A stretch of 64,000 nucleotides of DNA from assembly GCA_963766445.1 (NCBI GenBank), contig CAVXZW010000007.1, positions 1-64,000 of the forward strand, read 5' to 3'. Under the pieces are notes generated by a model. It did not search any database and was not told where the DNA came from. It was given only the letters and a program-made list of their open reading frames with translations. How positions within the stretch are numbered: position 1 is the stretch's first letter; the number at the start of each line of letters is the position of its first letter. Positions 54,428 through 63,722 of the stretch are shown in pieces. The DNA is from JAICYJ01 sp963766445. Its GTDB lineage: Bacteria; Actinomycetota; Thermoleophilia; Gaiellales; JAICJC01. The position numbers and the translations under genes were made by a program.

Positions 54428-55322
54428 CGCTGCAGGCGGCACCGAGCGATTGAGCTGCCCGGCCGCACGCTGTGGCTCAAGCGCGAGGACGGCCACGAGC
54501 TGGGCGCGTTCAAGTGGCGGGGTGCGCTACCGGCCGTCGAGCAGTACCGCGCAGCAGGGCCACGCAGCCGTGGTCACCGCCTCGACCGGCAACCACGGCG
54601 CCGCCACCGCCTGGGCCGCCGCCCGGCAGGGCATGACCGCCGTGGTGTTCGTGCCGGAGCGGGCGAGCGCCGCGAAGCTGGAGCTGCTGCGCGGCCTGGG
54701 CGCCGAGCTGGTGGTGGGCGGCGCTGACCTGGACGATGCCAAGGCGGCGGGGATCGAGCACGCGCGCGGCGCAGGGGCTGCCGTTCTTCGAGGACGGCGC
54801 GGAGCCTGCCCAGTACCGCCGGCTACGGCGGCATCGCCGACGAGATCCTGGCCGCGGTGAGCGCCGGATGCGGTGCTGGTGCCGGTGGGAAACGGCGCGC
54901 TGCTGGCGGGATCGGCCTGCGCCTGGGCTCGCGGTCGCCGTCCACGCGGCGGATCGGCGTGGTTGCAGCCGGTGCGCCGGTGATGGCGCGCAGCTTCGAG
55001 GCAGGCCACGTGGTGGAGTCGTCCGAAGCGACACGTTCGCCGACGGCATGGCCGTGCGGGTGGCGATCCCCGTCGCCGTGGAGGCGCTGGCGACGGCCGC
55101 CGACGAGATGGCCGAGGTCACCGATCACGAGATCGCCGAGGCGGTGGGAGCGTTCGCGGAGGCCGGCATGCGGGTCGAGGGCTCCGCGGCGGCGGCGCTG
55201 GCGGGCGCGCGCCGGCTGGAGGGCCGGCTGGAGGGCACGTCGTCCTGATCGTGACCGGGCGCAACATCGACGACGACCTGTGGCAGCGCGCGGTCGAGCG
55301 GCCCGAGAGCTTTCCCGGCTGA
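54424..55322 (+). pseudogene. PLP-dependent threonine/serine dehydratase-like gene, multiply frameshifted
   Basis: GTG 54424 overlaps the GntR stop. Blocks in changing frames give a fold-type II PLP enzyme: 'LPGRTLWLKREDGHELGAFK' (PLP lysine), 'AAVVTASTGNHGAATAWAAA', 'AVVFVPERASAAKLELLRGL', 'GYGGIADEILAAV', 'RIGVVAAGAPVMARSFEAGH', 'GMRVEGSAAAALAGARRLEG' and 'VLIVTGRNIDDDLW'. At least six frame changes are needed, so it is called broken, though consensus errors could explain it. Such an enzyme could take serine formed from glycine plus C1 units to pyruvate, the logical end of the pathway (inference). Confidence 0.65.
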
Positions 55323-55351
55323 CCGTCCCCGTGCCCTGCTAGCGTCGCCGC

Positions 55352-56024
55352 ATGAGAGTCGGGTCAGCCGTCGTGGTCGTGGTGCTGCTGGCTTTCCTGA
55401 GCGCGTGCGGCGGTGGACCGTCGGCGAGCGACCGCATAGCCGCCTGCCAGCAACGGTACCGGGCCGGTCTGACCGATACCCCGGCCGCCCGCCGCGCGGT
55501 GTCCGAGCTGTGCGCGCAGGCCGAGCAGGCCGGCCTGCTCGACGACCACGGCGCGACGACGGCCGACCAGCTGCGCACGCTGTTGAAGTCCCACCCCGAT
55601 GCTCTGTCCCCGCTCTGCCAGCTGAGCCTGCAGGCGAGCCTGGGCGCCGACACGGCGGCGGCTGCGCGCTACCTGCCGCCGGGCGGCGTCCACGCCCTCA
55701 CCGCGAAGGCCTGCCACAACCTCGGCCCCTTCCTGACCGACGACGGGCTCGATCAGCGTGCGCTGTTCCGCGCTCGCGGGCGCGGGGTGCTGGTGCCGGT
55801 GTGCGTGGCAGGCTCGCTGGCGTCGCCCCACAACCAGTCGCTGCCCTACAGCAAGGCCGACACGCGCAAGCTCCTGACGCGCATCTGCCAGCAGGGCTGG
55901 TCGCACGGGCTGCTGCACGCCGACGGATCGGTCGACTCCGCCGCGCTGGCCGCGCTGGGCACGAAGATCAGCCGCCAGATGCTGGCGTCCGGCGAGATCG
56001 CGCCTCAGCAGGAGATGGGCCTAG
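55352..56024 (+). CDS. Putative lipoprotein of unknown function
   Basis: Begins MRVGSAVVVVVLLAFLSACG with a lipobox LSAC, so it is likely lipid-anchored at the membrane face. The mature part is alpha-helical with regularly spaced cysteines ('IAACQQRYRAGL', 'AVSELCAQAEQAGLL', 'LSPLCQLSLQA', 'TAKACHNLGPFL', 'LLTRICQQGW'). The in-frame ORF runs on to 56416 across the antisense DUF4242 gene, which is unlikely. A one-base frame change near the end would bring the TAG at 56022-56024 into use. No family is recognised. Confidence 0.6.
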
Positions 56025-56278
56025 CGGACCAGCTCGGGCTGGAACTTGCTGACCTCGACCACCTGGTCGACCGGCACGTTGGCGCGCTTGGCTGCGGCGA
56101 TGATCTGATCCGGCGACGGCGCCTCGTACAGGCAGTACGACCTGCGGCGGTCGGCGCTCAGGAACGAGAACAGCCAGTTGACACCCTCGTCGGCGTTGAT
56201 GTCCTCGATCACCCGCACGTCCTCGCCGGTGAGGTCGAGTTGCTCCGCGAAGCTCCGTTCGATCAAAAAGAGTGCCAT
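56021..56278 (-). CDS. DUF4242-like small protein
   Basis: This 85-residue protein begins MALFLIERSFAEQLDLTGED and contains 'VNWLFSFLSADRRRSYCLYE' and 'APSPDQIIAAAKRANVPVDQ'. The pattern L-I-E-R followed by S-Y-C-L-Y-E-A-P and a helix ending A-N-V-P is typical of DUF4242, a small ferredoxin-like-fold family often annotated as nickel-binding. The role is unknown. It lies 22 bases downstream of the LuxR-type regulator and is probably co-transcribed. Confidence 0.78.
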   Translation of the reverse strand: MALFLIERSFAEQLDLTGEDVRVIEDINADEGVNWLFSFLSADRRRSYCLYEAPSPDQIIAAAKRANVPVDQVVEVSKFQPELVR

Positions 56279-56300
56279 CAGCCTCCGCTTCTGGTTGGAC

Positions 56301-59287
56301 TCACCCGCGCTCCGTCAGGCCGCGCGTGTGCGCATAGCTTGCCGCTTCGGTGCGGTTCGCGCAACCGGTCTTACGCAGAATGCTGCGTATGTGGTTTGCA
56401 GCCGTGTGCTCGCTGATGTGCAGCGTGCGGCCGATCTCCCGGTTCGACCGGCCCTGCGCGACCAGGCGCAGGATCTCTGCCTCGCGCCCGGACAGGCCGT
56501 CCGGCAGCCGCGACGCCGCCGGTCCGGCCGGCAGCAGCCCGCGGATGCGGCCCAGCAGGGCCGGCATCCCGATCCGCTCGGCCAGGTCGGACGCCTCCGC
56601 CAGCGCCGCCGCCGCGGCCGGGTCGCCGGCCCGGCCCTGCGCGCGCAGCGTGCGCGCGTACTCGTAGTCCGAGTGCGCCAGCCAGGTGATCGCACCCATC
56701 TCGCGGTTGTAGTCGATCGCCCGCTGCAGGTGCAGCTCCGCCTGCTCCAGCTCACCGTAGGCGGCCGCCAGGGTGCCCAGGTATCGCTCGGACGATCCGT
56801 AGCAGGCCACGCCGTGGCCGATCATCACGTTCCGCTCCGCGATCGACAGCAGCTCCCGGTAGACCTGCTGCGACAGTTCGGCGTCGCCCACGGCGACGCA
56901 GGCGTCGGCGATGTAGGTCAGCGACCCTACCCACAGCGCGTGCCGGTAGACATCGAGGCCGTCGCTCTGGATCAGCGCCAGCTGGGCGCGCGCCTCGTCC
57001 AGCATCCCCAGCTCGGCCGTGAGCGCCGCCAACCCGGGGCGCCACGACCCGCCGCGCCGGTCGCCGCCCGCCAGCACCCGCACCACCGGCGCCAACTCCG
57101 CCAGCCGTCCCTGCTCGCGGCGGATGCTGAACATCTGCACGCCGTACACCCCTGATGCGTCGCGCCCGGTCAGCAGCCGGCTCCACTCGCGTGAACGCTC
57201 GGCCGCCTCCTCTGCCTCGGCCAGACGTCCCTCGCAGAGCGCGATCGCCGAGCGGTAGTGCTCGGCCACGTGGATAATGAACGGCTGGTGCATGCGCCGC
57301 GAGATCTCCAGCACCTCGGCCAGCTCGCGGCCGGCGGTGCGCAGGTCGCCCTTGCCGATCAGCGCCGTGATCCGCCACTCGGAGGCCTCCGCCTGCGACT
57401 CGATGTCGCCCAGCTCCTCGGCGATGGTGCGGGCCTCGGCCAGCATCTCCAGCACCTCGTCGTGGGTGTTGGAGCCGCGTGCCCAGTAGCTGCGCATCAG
57501 CACCACGGACAGGCCGGGGCGGTAGTCCATCCGCCGCGCGATCTCGATCGCTTCGTCGCGCAGCTCGGCGCTGCGCTCGCGACTCGCCCACGAGCGCGCG
57601 CGCCCGGGCCAGCCCCGACAGCAGCAGCACGCGCATGCGTGGAGTCCCCGGGACCGAGCGCCGCCAGCGCCTCCTCCAGCAGCTCGATCGCGCCTTCGTC
57701 GAGCATCGCCACCCGCCAGCAGGCGGTCTCCACCCCGATCGCGGCGCGCGCGAGGAGATCCGGGTTGTGGAGCCGCCGCGCCGTCTCGGCGGCCGCCTGG
57801 AATGCCTCCAGAGAATCGCCGGACTGGCCGGCCCGGTAGTGGGCGGCCCCCAGCTCCAGCTCGATCTCGGCGTGCGCGGTCTCGTTGTCGACGCCCAGCT
57901 CGAGCGCCGTTCGCAGCGGGCCGACCGCCTCGCCGAACGCCAGCGCGGCGTTGGCGGCGTCAGCCGCCCGCAGGTTGTACTCGACCGCCCGCTGGGGACC
58001 GTCGATGGGCGCGGCGGCGGCGAAATGGTGGGCGAGGTCGGCCAGTCCGCGCGCCGTGTCGGCGGCGCCGGACGCCTCCATCGACTCCGCCACCTGCAGG
58101 TGCAGCTCCGCCCGGCGCAGTCCCGCGAGCCGGTCGTACAGCGCGCGGCGCACGAGCTCGTGGGAGAACCGGTAGCGCAGCTGCCTGGCCGGGATCTCCT
58201 CGATCATGCCGCTGCGCAACGACTGCTCCAGCGCGGCCGACAGCGTGGCGTCGGTGAACCCGCCGCCGCGCAGCACGGACAGGTCGAACTCGGGCCCGGT
58301 CACCGCGGCCAGCTCCAGCACCAGTGCCGTCTCCGGCTGCAGCCGCGCCAGCCGCTGGTTGACCACCTCGCGCACGCTCTCGGGCGTGCCCAGCGCGCTC
58401 AGCGGCCGGGTCATGATGGCCACGCCGTCCACGATCTCGAGCGCTCCCGTCTCCACCAGCTCCCGCCATAGCTCCGTGACCAGGAACACGTTGCCCTGGG
58501 TGAGGCTGGTGATGGCGCCCGCCAGCTCCGGAAGCGCAGGGCCCAGCGGCGCCCCGGCCGCACGCTCGACGAACTCCGACACCTGCTCGCCCGTGAGCGC
58601 GCCGACGCGCACCCGTACCACCCCGTCCGAGCGCCGCATGTCGATCAGCGCCTCCGACAGCTCGGCCGGCACGTCCGCCTCGGTGTCGCGGAACGTCGCC
58701 ACCAGCAGCATGCGCGCATCGGGGGCCCCGGCCGCGAGGTGGCGCAGCAGCAGCAGCGTCGGGGTGTCCGCCCAGTGGCCGTCCTCGAACACCAGCAGCA
58801 GCGGTCGCCGGCGGCCGGCCGCCACCAGCAGGTCGCTGACGGCCGCGTTCAGGCGATGCCGCTCGGTGTCCTGGTCGGCCACGACCGGCTCGGGCAGGTC
58901 GCCGACGTGGCTGCGCAGGTCAGGCAGCAGCCGGGTCAGCTCACCCCCGGCCGGCCCCAAGTCGGCTCGCAGCTCGGCCGGGTCGCTGGCCCGCACCAGC
59001 TGGTCGAGCGCCTCCACGAACGGCCGGTAGGGGGTGCGGACGACGGCGTCGCAGGCGCCGTACAGCACCAGCGCGCCGTCCTTCGCGGCCTGGTGGGCGA
59101 TCTCGCGCACCAGCCGGCTCTTTCCGGACCCGGGCTCACCGCCGACCAGGGCGATGCGGCGGCCCTCGCTCTGCGCGCGCGGGAGCAGCGACCGCAGCGT
59201 GGCCATCTCGCGGGGGCGGTCCACGAACGGGAAGGACGGCTGCAGGCGCAGCGGCCCGGGCAGCGCGGAGTGGGCGATGACGTCCAT
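56301..59287 (-). CDS. Large ATP-binding LuxR-family (LAL-type) regulator, two frameshifts
   Basis: Repaired length is about 995 residues from ATG 59287. The N-terminal AAA/NTPase domain has Walker A 'LVGGEPGSGKSRL' and Walker B 'LLLVFEDGHWAD'. A long TPR-like helical middle follows ('LYDRLAGLRRAELHLQVAES', 'AAAYGELEQAELHLQRAIDY'), and a C-terminal LuxR HTH ('LSGREAEILRLVAQGRSNRE', 'TLHISEHTAANHIRSILRKT'). Frame changes fall near 57660 and 57590, both in the TPR part. LAL proteins activate catabolic or secondary-metabolite genes on binding a ligand. The divergent flavin oxidase at 59589 is a likely target. Confidence 0.9.
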
Positions 59288-59454
59288 CAGATGGTTGGGT
59301 TCACGGGATCCGTGGATGCTGGGCGCAGGATGGGGAGCGTTGGGCGACGGGAGCGTCCGCAGGGCAGGCTGGAGCTGTCCTGGCCGAGGACGATCGTGGC
59401 GTCCAGCGTGTCCCAGACAAGATCCAGCGCCGCGTAGCTCGTGGAATCAACCAT
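59287..59454 (-). CDS. Small ORF coupled to the LAL regulator, shares its N-terminus with the 62.1-kb oxidase
   Basis: This 55-codon ORF runs from ATG 59454 to TGA 59287-59289, overlapping the LAL start codon (TGATG), which suggests translational coupling. It begins MVDSTSYAALDLVWDTLDAT. The first nine residues are identical to the start of the oxidase at 62112 because both lie in a 29-bp inverted repeat. The rest has no recognised relative. It could be a leader peptide, a small protein or a rearrangement remnant. Confidence 0.35.
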   Translation of the reverse strand: MVDSTSYAALDLVWDTLDATIVLGQDSSSLPCGRSRRPTLPILRPASTDPVNPTI

Positions 59455-59455
59455 C
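59427..59455. repeat. 29-bp inverted repeat, copy 1
   Basis: GCGCCGCGTAGCT-C-GTGGAATCAACCATC at 59427-59455 is the reverse complement of 62111-62139 with one mismatch. The pair flanks the flavin oxidase and sulfite-oxidase-like genes. Each copy, read toward the outside or inside respectively, encodes an ATG start and M-V-D-S-T-S-Y-A-A. Confidence 0.8.
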
Positions 59456-59588
59456 TAGTCAGGATTGATCATTGCAGCCCGGTAGCGCACACGCACGAAG
59501 TGGGTCAATCCCGGTCATGCGATCCCGTACCACCTTCCGATACCGTCGGCCTCCATAGGCACAAGCGATACAGACCATCGGAGGTCAC

Positions 59589-60985
59589 ATGAGCACGATC
59601 GCAACACTCGCCGCGGAGGCTCGCTCGGCACTTGCCGGCAGCTTCAACGGCACCCTGACGGGACCGGACGACGCCGGATACGACGAGGCGCGCTCGGTCT
59701 ACAACGCGATGATCGACAGGCGGCCGGCCCTGGTGGCCCGCTGCACCTCGGCCGCCGACGTGGCGGCGGTGATCGGCTTCGCCCGCTCGCAGAACGCGCT
59801 GATCGCCGTCCGCGGCGGCGGTCACAACGGTGGCGGCCTGGGCGTCTGTGACGACGGCGTCGTCATCGACCTGGCCGGGATCAACAGCATCGACGTCGAT
59901 GCCGCCGCCCGCACGGTGCGGGTCGGCGGCGGCTGCGTCTGGAAGGATGTCGACGCCGCCACGCATGAGGCCGGCGGCGCCGTTCCCTGCGGCATCATCG
60001 GCACCACGGGCGTCGGCGGGCTGACGCTGGGCGGCGGGATCGGGCACATCGCCCGCTCCGGCGGCCTCACCATCGACAACCTGCTCGAGGCGGAGGTCGT
60101 TCTCGCCGACGGCTCGGTCGTGCGCGCCTCGGCTGACGAGAACCCCGAACTGTTCTGGGCGCTCCGCGGCGGCGGCGGCAACTTCGGCGTGGTCACGTCG
60201 TTCACGTTCAAGATGCAGCCGGTGAGCATGGTCGTGGCCGGCCCCACCTTCTGGTCGCTGGACGACGCGGCCGCGGTGATGCGTGCCTACCGGGAGTTCA
60301 TCCCAGCCGCTCCGCGCGAGCTGAACGGCTGGTTCGCGTTCGTGACCGTGCCGCCGGTGCCCGCGTTCCCCGAGGAGCTGCACGGCCGCAAGATGGCGGC
60401 CATCGTGTGGTGCCACACGGGCAGCGAGGAGGAGGCCGCGGCGGCGATGGCGCCGATGCTGGAGGCGGTCGAGCCGGTGCTGCACGGGGTCGGCCCGATG
60501 CCGTTCCCGGCGCTGAACGGGTTCTTCGACGCCGCTCTACCCGAAGGGCGACCAGTGGTACTGGAGGGCCGACTTCGTGCGCGATCTGCCTGACGCCGCC
60601 ATCGAGCAGCACGTCAGGTTCGCAAACGAGATGCTGCCCCGGCCAGTCGACCATGCACATGTACCCGATCGACGGGGCCGTGCACGACGTCGGCTCGGGT
60701 GACACCGCGTTCAGCTACCGCGACGTCACCTGGGCGCAGGTGATCGTGGGCGTCGACCCCGACCCGGCCAACGCCGATGCGATCAAGCAGTGGACGATCG
60801 ACTACTGGGATGCCACGCACCCCTACTCGGCCGGCGGCGCGTACGTCAACTTCATGATGGACGAGGGCCAGGAGCGGGTGAAGGCCACCTACCGGGACAA
60901 CTACGACCGGCTGGCCCGCGCCAAGGCGCAGTACGACCCGGACAACACCTTCCGGGTCAACCAGAACATCAAGCCCGCAAGCTGA
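59589..60985 (+). CDS. FAD-linked oxidase (BBE-like, PCMH fold), two frameshifts
   Basis: GGAGGT precedes ATG 59589. The FAD-binding domain has 'LIAVRGGGHNGGGLGVCDDG' (the His that usually carries FAD covalently), 'GIIGTTGVGGLTLGGGIGHI' and 'FWALRGGGGNFGVVTSFTFK'. After breaks near 60535 and 60637 (each a one-base insertion), the BBE C-terminus reads 'NYDRLARAKAQYDPDNTFRV'. Such enzymes oxidise alcohols, sugars or alkaloid-like amines with O2. There is no signal peptide, so it is cytoplasmic. It is divergent from the LAL regulator. Confidence 0.88.
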
Positions 60986-61053
60986 GGCAGGCCGTGGCCG
61001 GGGGGTGCGTCGGGCACCCTCCGGCCCTCGGCCATGGCGGTACGCTGCCAACC

Positions 61054-62119
61054 ATGGATCCCCAGCCAGCCGGCATCAGCCGCGAGGAGCTGCAGCTCGC
61101 CGCCCGCAACCACGGCATGCCGCTGGAGGCGCTGCGCCACGAGATCACACCGGTGGGACTGCACTACCTGCTGGTGCACTACGACATCCCGGCGGTGGGC
61201 GAGGAGTGGAGCCTGCGGGTGGACGGCCGCGTGCGGCGCCCGCTGGAGCTGGATCTGGAGGCCATCCGCGCCGCCCGTCCGTGACCCAGCCGGTCACGAT
61301 GGAGTGCGCCGGCAACGGCCGCGCGGCGATGGAGCCGCACGTCAGCCAGCCGTGGCTCTGGAGGCGGTGGGCACCGGTGAGTGGACGGGCGCGCCGCTGG
61401 CGCCGCTGCTGGAGCAGGCCGGCCTGCTGGACGACGCCGTCGAGATCGTGTTCGAGGGCCTCGATCGCGGCCTGGAGGGCGGCGATGAGCAGACCTACGG
61501 GCGCAGCCTCACGATCGAGCAGGCGGTGCAGGACGGCGCGATCCTGGCCTACGAGCTGAACGGCGCGCCGTTGCCGTCGCAGCACGGCTACCCGCTGCGG
61601 CTGGTGGTGCCGGGCTGGTACGGCATGACCAACGTCAAGTGGCTGTCATCGATCACGGCCGTCAGCGAGCCGTTCGCGGGCTACCAGCAGGCGCAGTCGT
61701 ACCGCTGGCGCCGGGAGCAGCACGAGCCCGGCCGGCCGGTCACGCGCATGATGCCGCGGGCGCTGATGGCGCCGCCCGGTATCCCCGAGTTCATGAGTCG
61801 GGAGCGCACCGTTGCAACCGGTGAGCCGGTTGCGGTGCAGGGGCGGGCCTGGTCAGGCTGGGGGCCGATCGAGCTGGTCGAGTTCTCGGCCGACGGAGGC
61901 GAGAGCTGGCGGGCGGCGGAGTTAGGCGACCAGGCCGGCCCGCACGTCTGGCGGGGCTGGTCGGTCAGCTGGCAGCCGGCCGGGGCGGGTCGCTACGAGC
62001 TGTGCTGCCGCGCCACCGACGCGACCGGCGCCACCCAGCCGCTGCAACCGGAGTGGAACCTGGGGGGCTACGAGAACAACGCCGTCCAGCGCGTCTCGGT
62101 GATTGTTAAGGATGGTTGA
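61054..62119 (+). CDS. Sulfite-oxidase-like molybdoenzyme (two frameshifts)
   Basis: It begins MDPQPAGISREELQLAARNH. The Moco domain carries the ligand Cys in 'VTMECAGNGRAAMEPHVSQP' and 'HGYPLRLVVPGWYGMTNVKW'. A C-terminal Ig-like dimerisation domain follows ('RAWSGWGPIELVEFSADGGE', 'PEWNLGGYENNAVQRVSVIV'). Frame changes near 61285 and 61352 look like lost bases. There is no heme domain and no signal peptide, so it differs from classical exported sulfite dehydrogenases. Its last eight bases overlap the next gene's start. The substrate (sulfite or another oxyanion) is not certain. Confidence 0.87.
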
Positions 62120-62139
62120 TTCCACCAGCTACGCGGCGC
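62111..62139. repeat. 29-bp inverted repeat, copy 2
   Basis: The reverse complement of 59427-59455 with one mismatch. It covers the start codon and first nine codons of the sarcosine-oxidase-like gene. Confidence 0.8.
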
Positions 62140-63303
62140 CGGCGGGGCCGGCCGCCGACGTGGCCGTTGTCGGGCTGGGCGGCCTGGGCAGCGCCGCGGC
62201 CTGCTGGGCGGCGCGGATGGGCGCGCGCGTGGTCGGACTGGAGCAGTTCCAGTTGGGCCACGATCGCGGCGGGTCGCACGACCATTCGCGGTTGATCCGG
62301 CCTGGCCTACCACCACCCAGACTACGTGCGGCTGGCGTCCACCGCGTACGACGTATGGGGCGAGGTCGAGCGCGCCGCCGGCGAGCAGCTGGTGCATCTG
62401 ACGGGAGGCATCGACATGTTCGGCCCGGACGCGCCGCTGGGCCGCGACACCTACGCGGCCGGGATGATCGAGGGCGGCGCCGAGCTGGAGCTGCTGACCG
62501 GTGCGGACGTGTCGGCACGCTGGCCGCAGCTGGCGCCGCCCGTCGACGTGCCTGCGCTGGCCCACGCGCGTGCCGGGTTCGTCGCCAGCGAGCGTGCGAC
62601 CGCCGTCCACCAGCGCCTGGCCCGGGAGGCCGGCGCGGAGCTGCTGGACGGGTGTGCCGTCACCGCCGTGCGACCCTCCGGCCGGGACCTGCTGGTGGAG
62701 GCGGAAGGGCGCGCGGTCCGCTGCCGGTCGGTGATCCTCTCGGCCGGAGCGTGGCTGAACGAGCTGCTGGAGCCGCTGGGCGCGAGCCTGCCGCTCACGG
62801 TCAGCCAGGAGCAGATCTCCTACCTGGCCGCCGACGACCTCGATCGCTTCCGTCCCGACCGGTTCCCGGTCTGGATCTGGCACGGCGCCCGCACGTACTA
62901 CGGATTTCCGGCCTTCGGTGAGCGGGCGGTCAAGGCGGCGGAGGACCAGGGCGGCGCCGAGGTGACCGCGCGCACGCGCAGCTTCGACCCCGACCCGGAC
63001 GCGACCGAGCGCCTGCACCGCTTCGTCTCGGATCTGATTCCCGGGCTGGGAGCGCCGGTGCTGACCAAGACCTGCCTGTACACGATGACCCCCGACCGCG
63101 ACTTCGTGATCTCGGCGCTGCCGCAGCACCCCGGCATCGTGGCGGCGGTGGCCGACGGCCACGGCTTCAAGTTCGCCTCGCTGCTGGGCAGGATGCTGGC
63201 CGAGATCGCCCTGGGCCGCACTCCCTCGCCGGACCTGGCGCGGTTCCGCGCCGACCGGCCGGCCCTCGCGCCCGGCCGCGACCCCAGTCCCGCCCGCGTG
63301 TAG
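62112..63303 (+). CDS. Monomeric sarcosine oxidase / N-methyltryptophan oxidase-like (one frameshift)
   Basis: AAGG precedes ATG 62112, which overlaps the molybdoenzyme stop. The FAD fold 'VAVVGLGGLGSAAACWAARM', 'GLEQFQLGHDRGGSHDHSRL' (substrate-side loop), 'AYHHPDYVRLASTAYDVW' and 'KTCLYTMTPDRDFVI' match MSOX. The Cys in T-C-L-Y-T is the residue that carries FAD covalently in that family. A one-base insertion near 62305 (CGGCCTGG for CGGCTGG) breaks the frame. Members demethylate sarcosine or other N-methyl amino acids with O2, giving formaldehyde and H2O2. Confidence 0.88.
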
Positions 63304-63312
63304 GAGGCTGCC

Positions 63313-63722
63313 GTGCCGCCCCTCTTCCTGTCGCTCGACTTCCTGTACGTGCCCACCGCCGACGTGGACGACGCCGCCCGCCGCTACGTCGACCAGCTCG
63401 GTGCCGAGCTGGTCTGGAAGGTGCGCGGCATGGGCACCGTCGTCGCCTGCCTGCGCGTCTCGGAGTCGGGCCCGGCGATCCTGCTCAGCGGCCATCTCGA
63501 GGGATCGGCGCCGATCCTCGTCTACCGGGTCGAGGGCTACGACGAGGCGCTGCGCGAGCTCGAGCGGCGCGGGGTCGGCGCGCTGCACCGGCTCGAGATC
63601 CCGCACGGCCCCTGCGCCAGCTTCACGGCCGCGGGCGGCCAGCGGATCGCGGTCTACGAGCTGGTGCGCCCCGCTGCGGCCGCGCACTTCGAGGGCCGCA
63701 TCGACGAACCCCTGGTTCCTAG
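63313..63722 (+). CDS. VOC-family protein
   Basis: GTG 63313 has TAGGAGG upstream. The protein of about 135 residues reads MPPLFLSLDFLYVPTADVDD, 'YVDQLGAELVWKVRGMGTVV', 'GPAILLSGHLEGSAPILVYR' and 'GQRIAVYELVRP', the VOC beta-alpha-beta module pattern. The in-frame ORF continues to 63903 antisense to the next gene with shadow-like sequence, so the true stop is probably TAG 63720-63722 after a small frame change. The substrate is unknown. It may be co-transcribed with the oxidase (nine-base gap). Confidence 0.75.
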
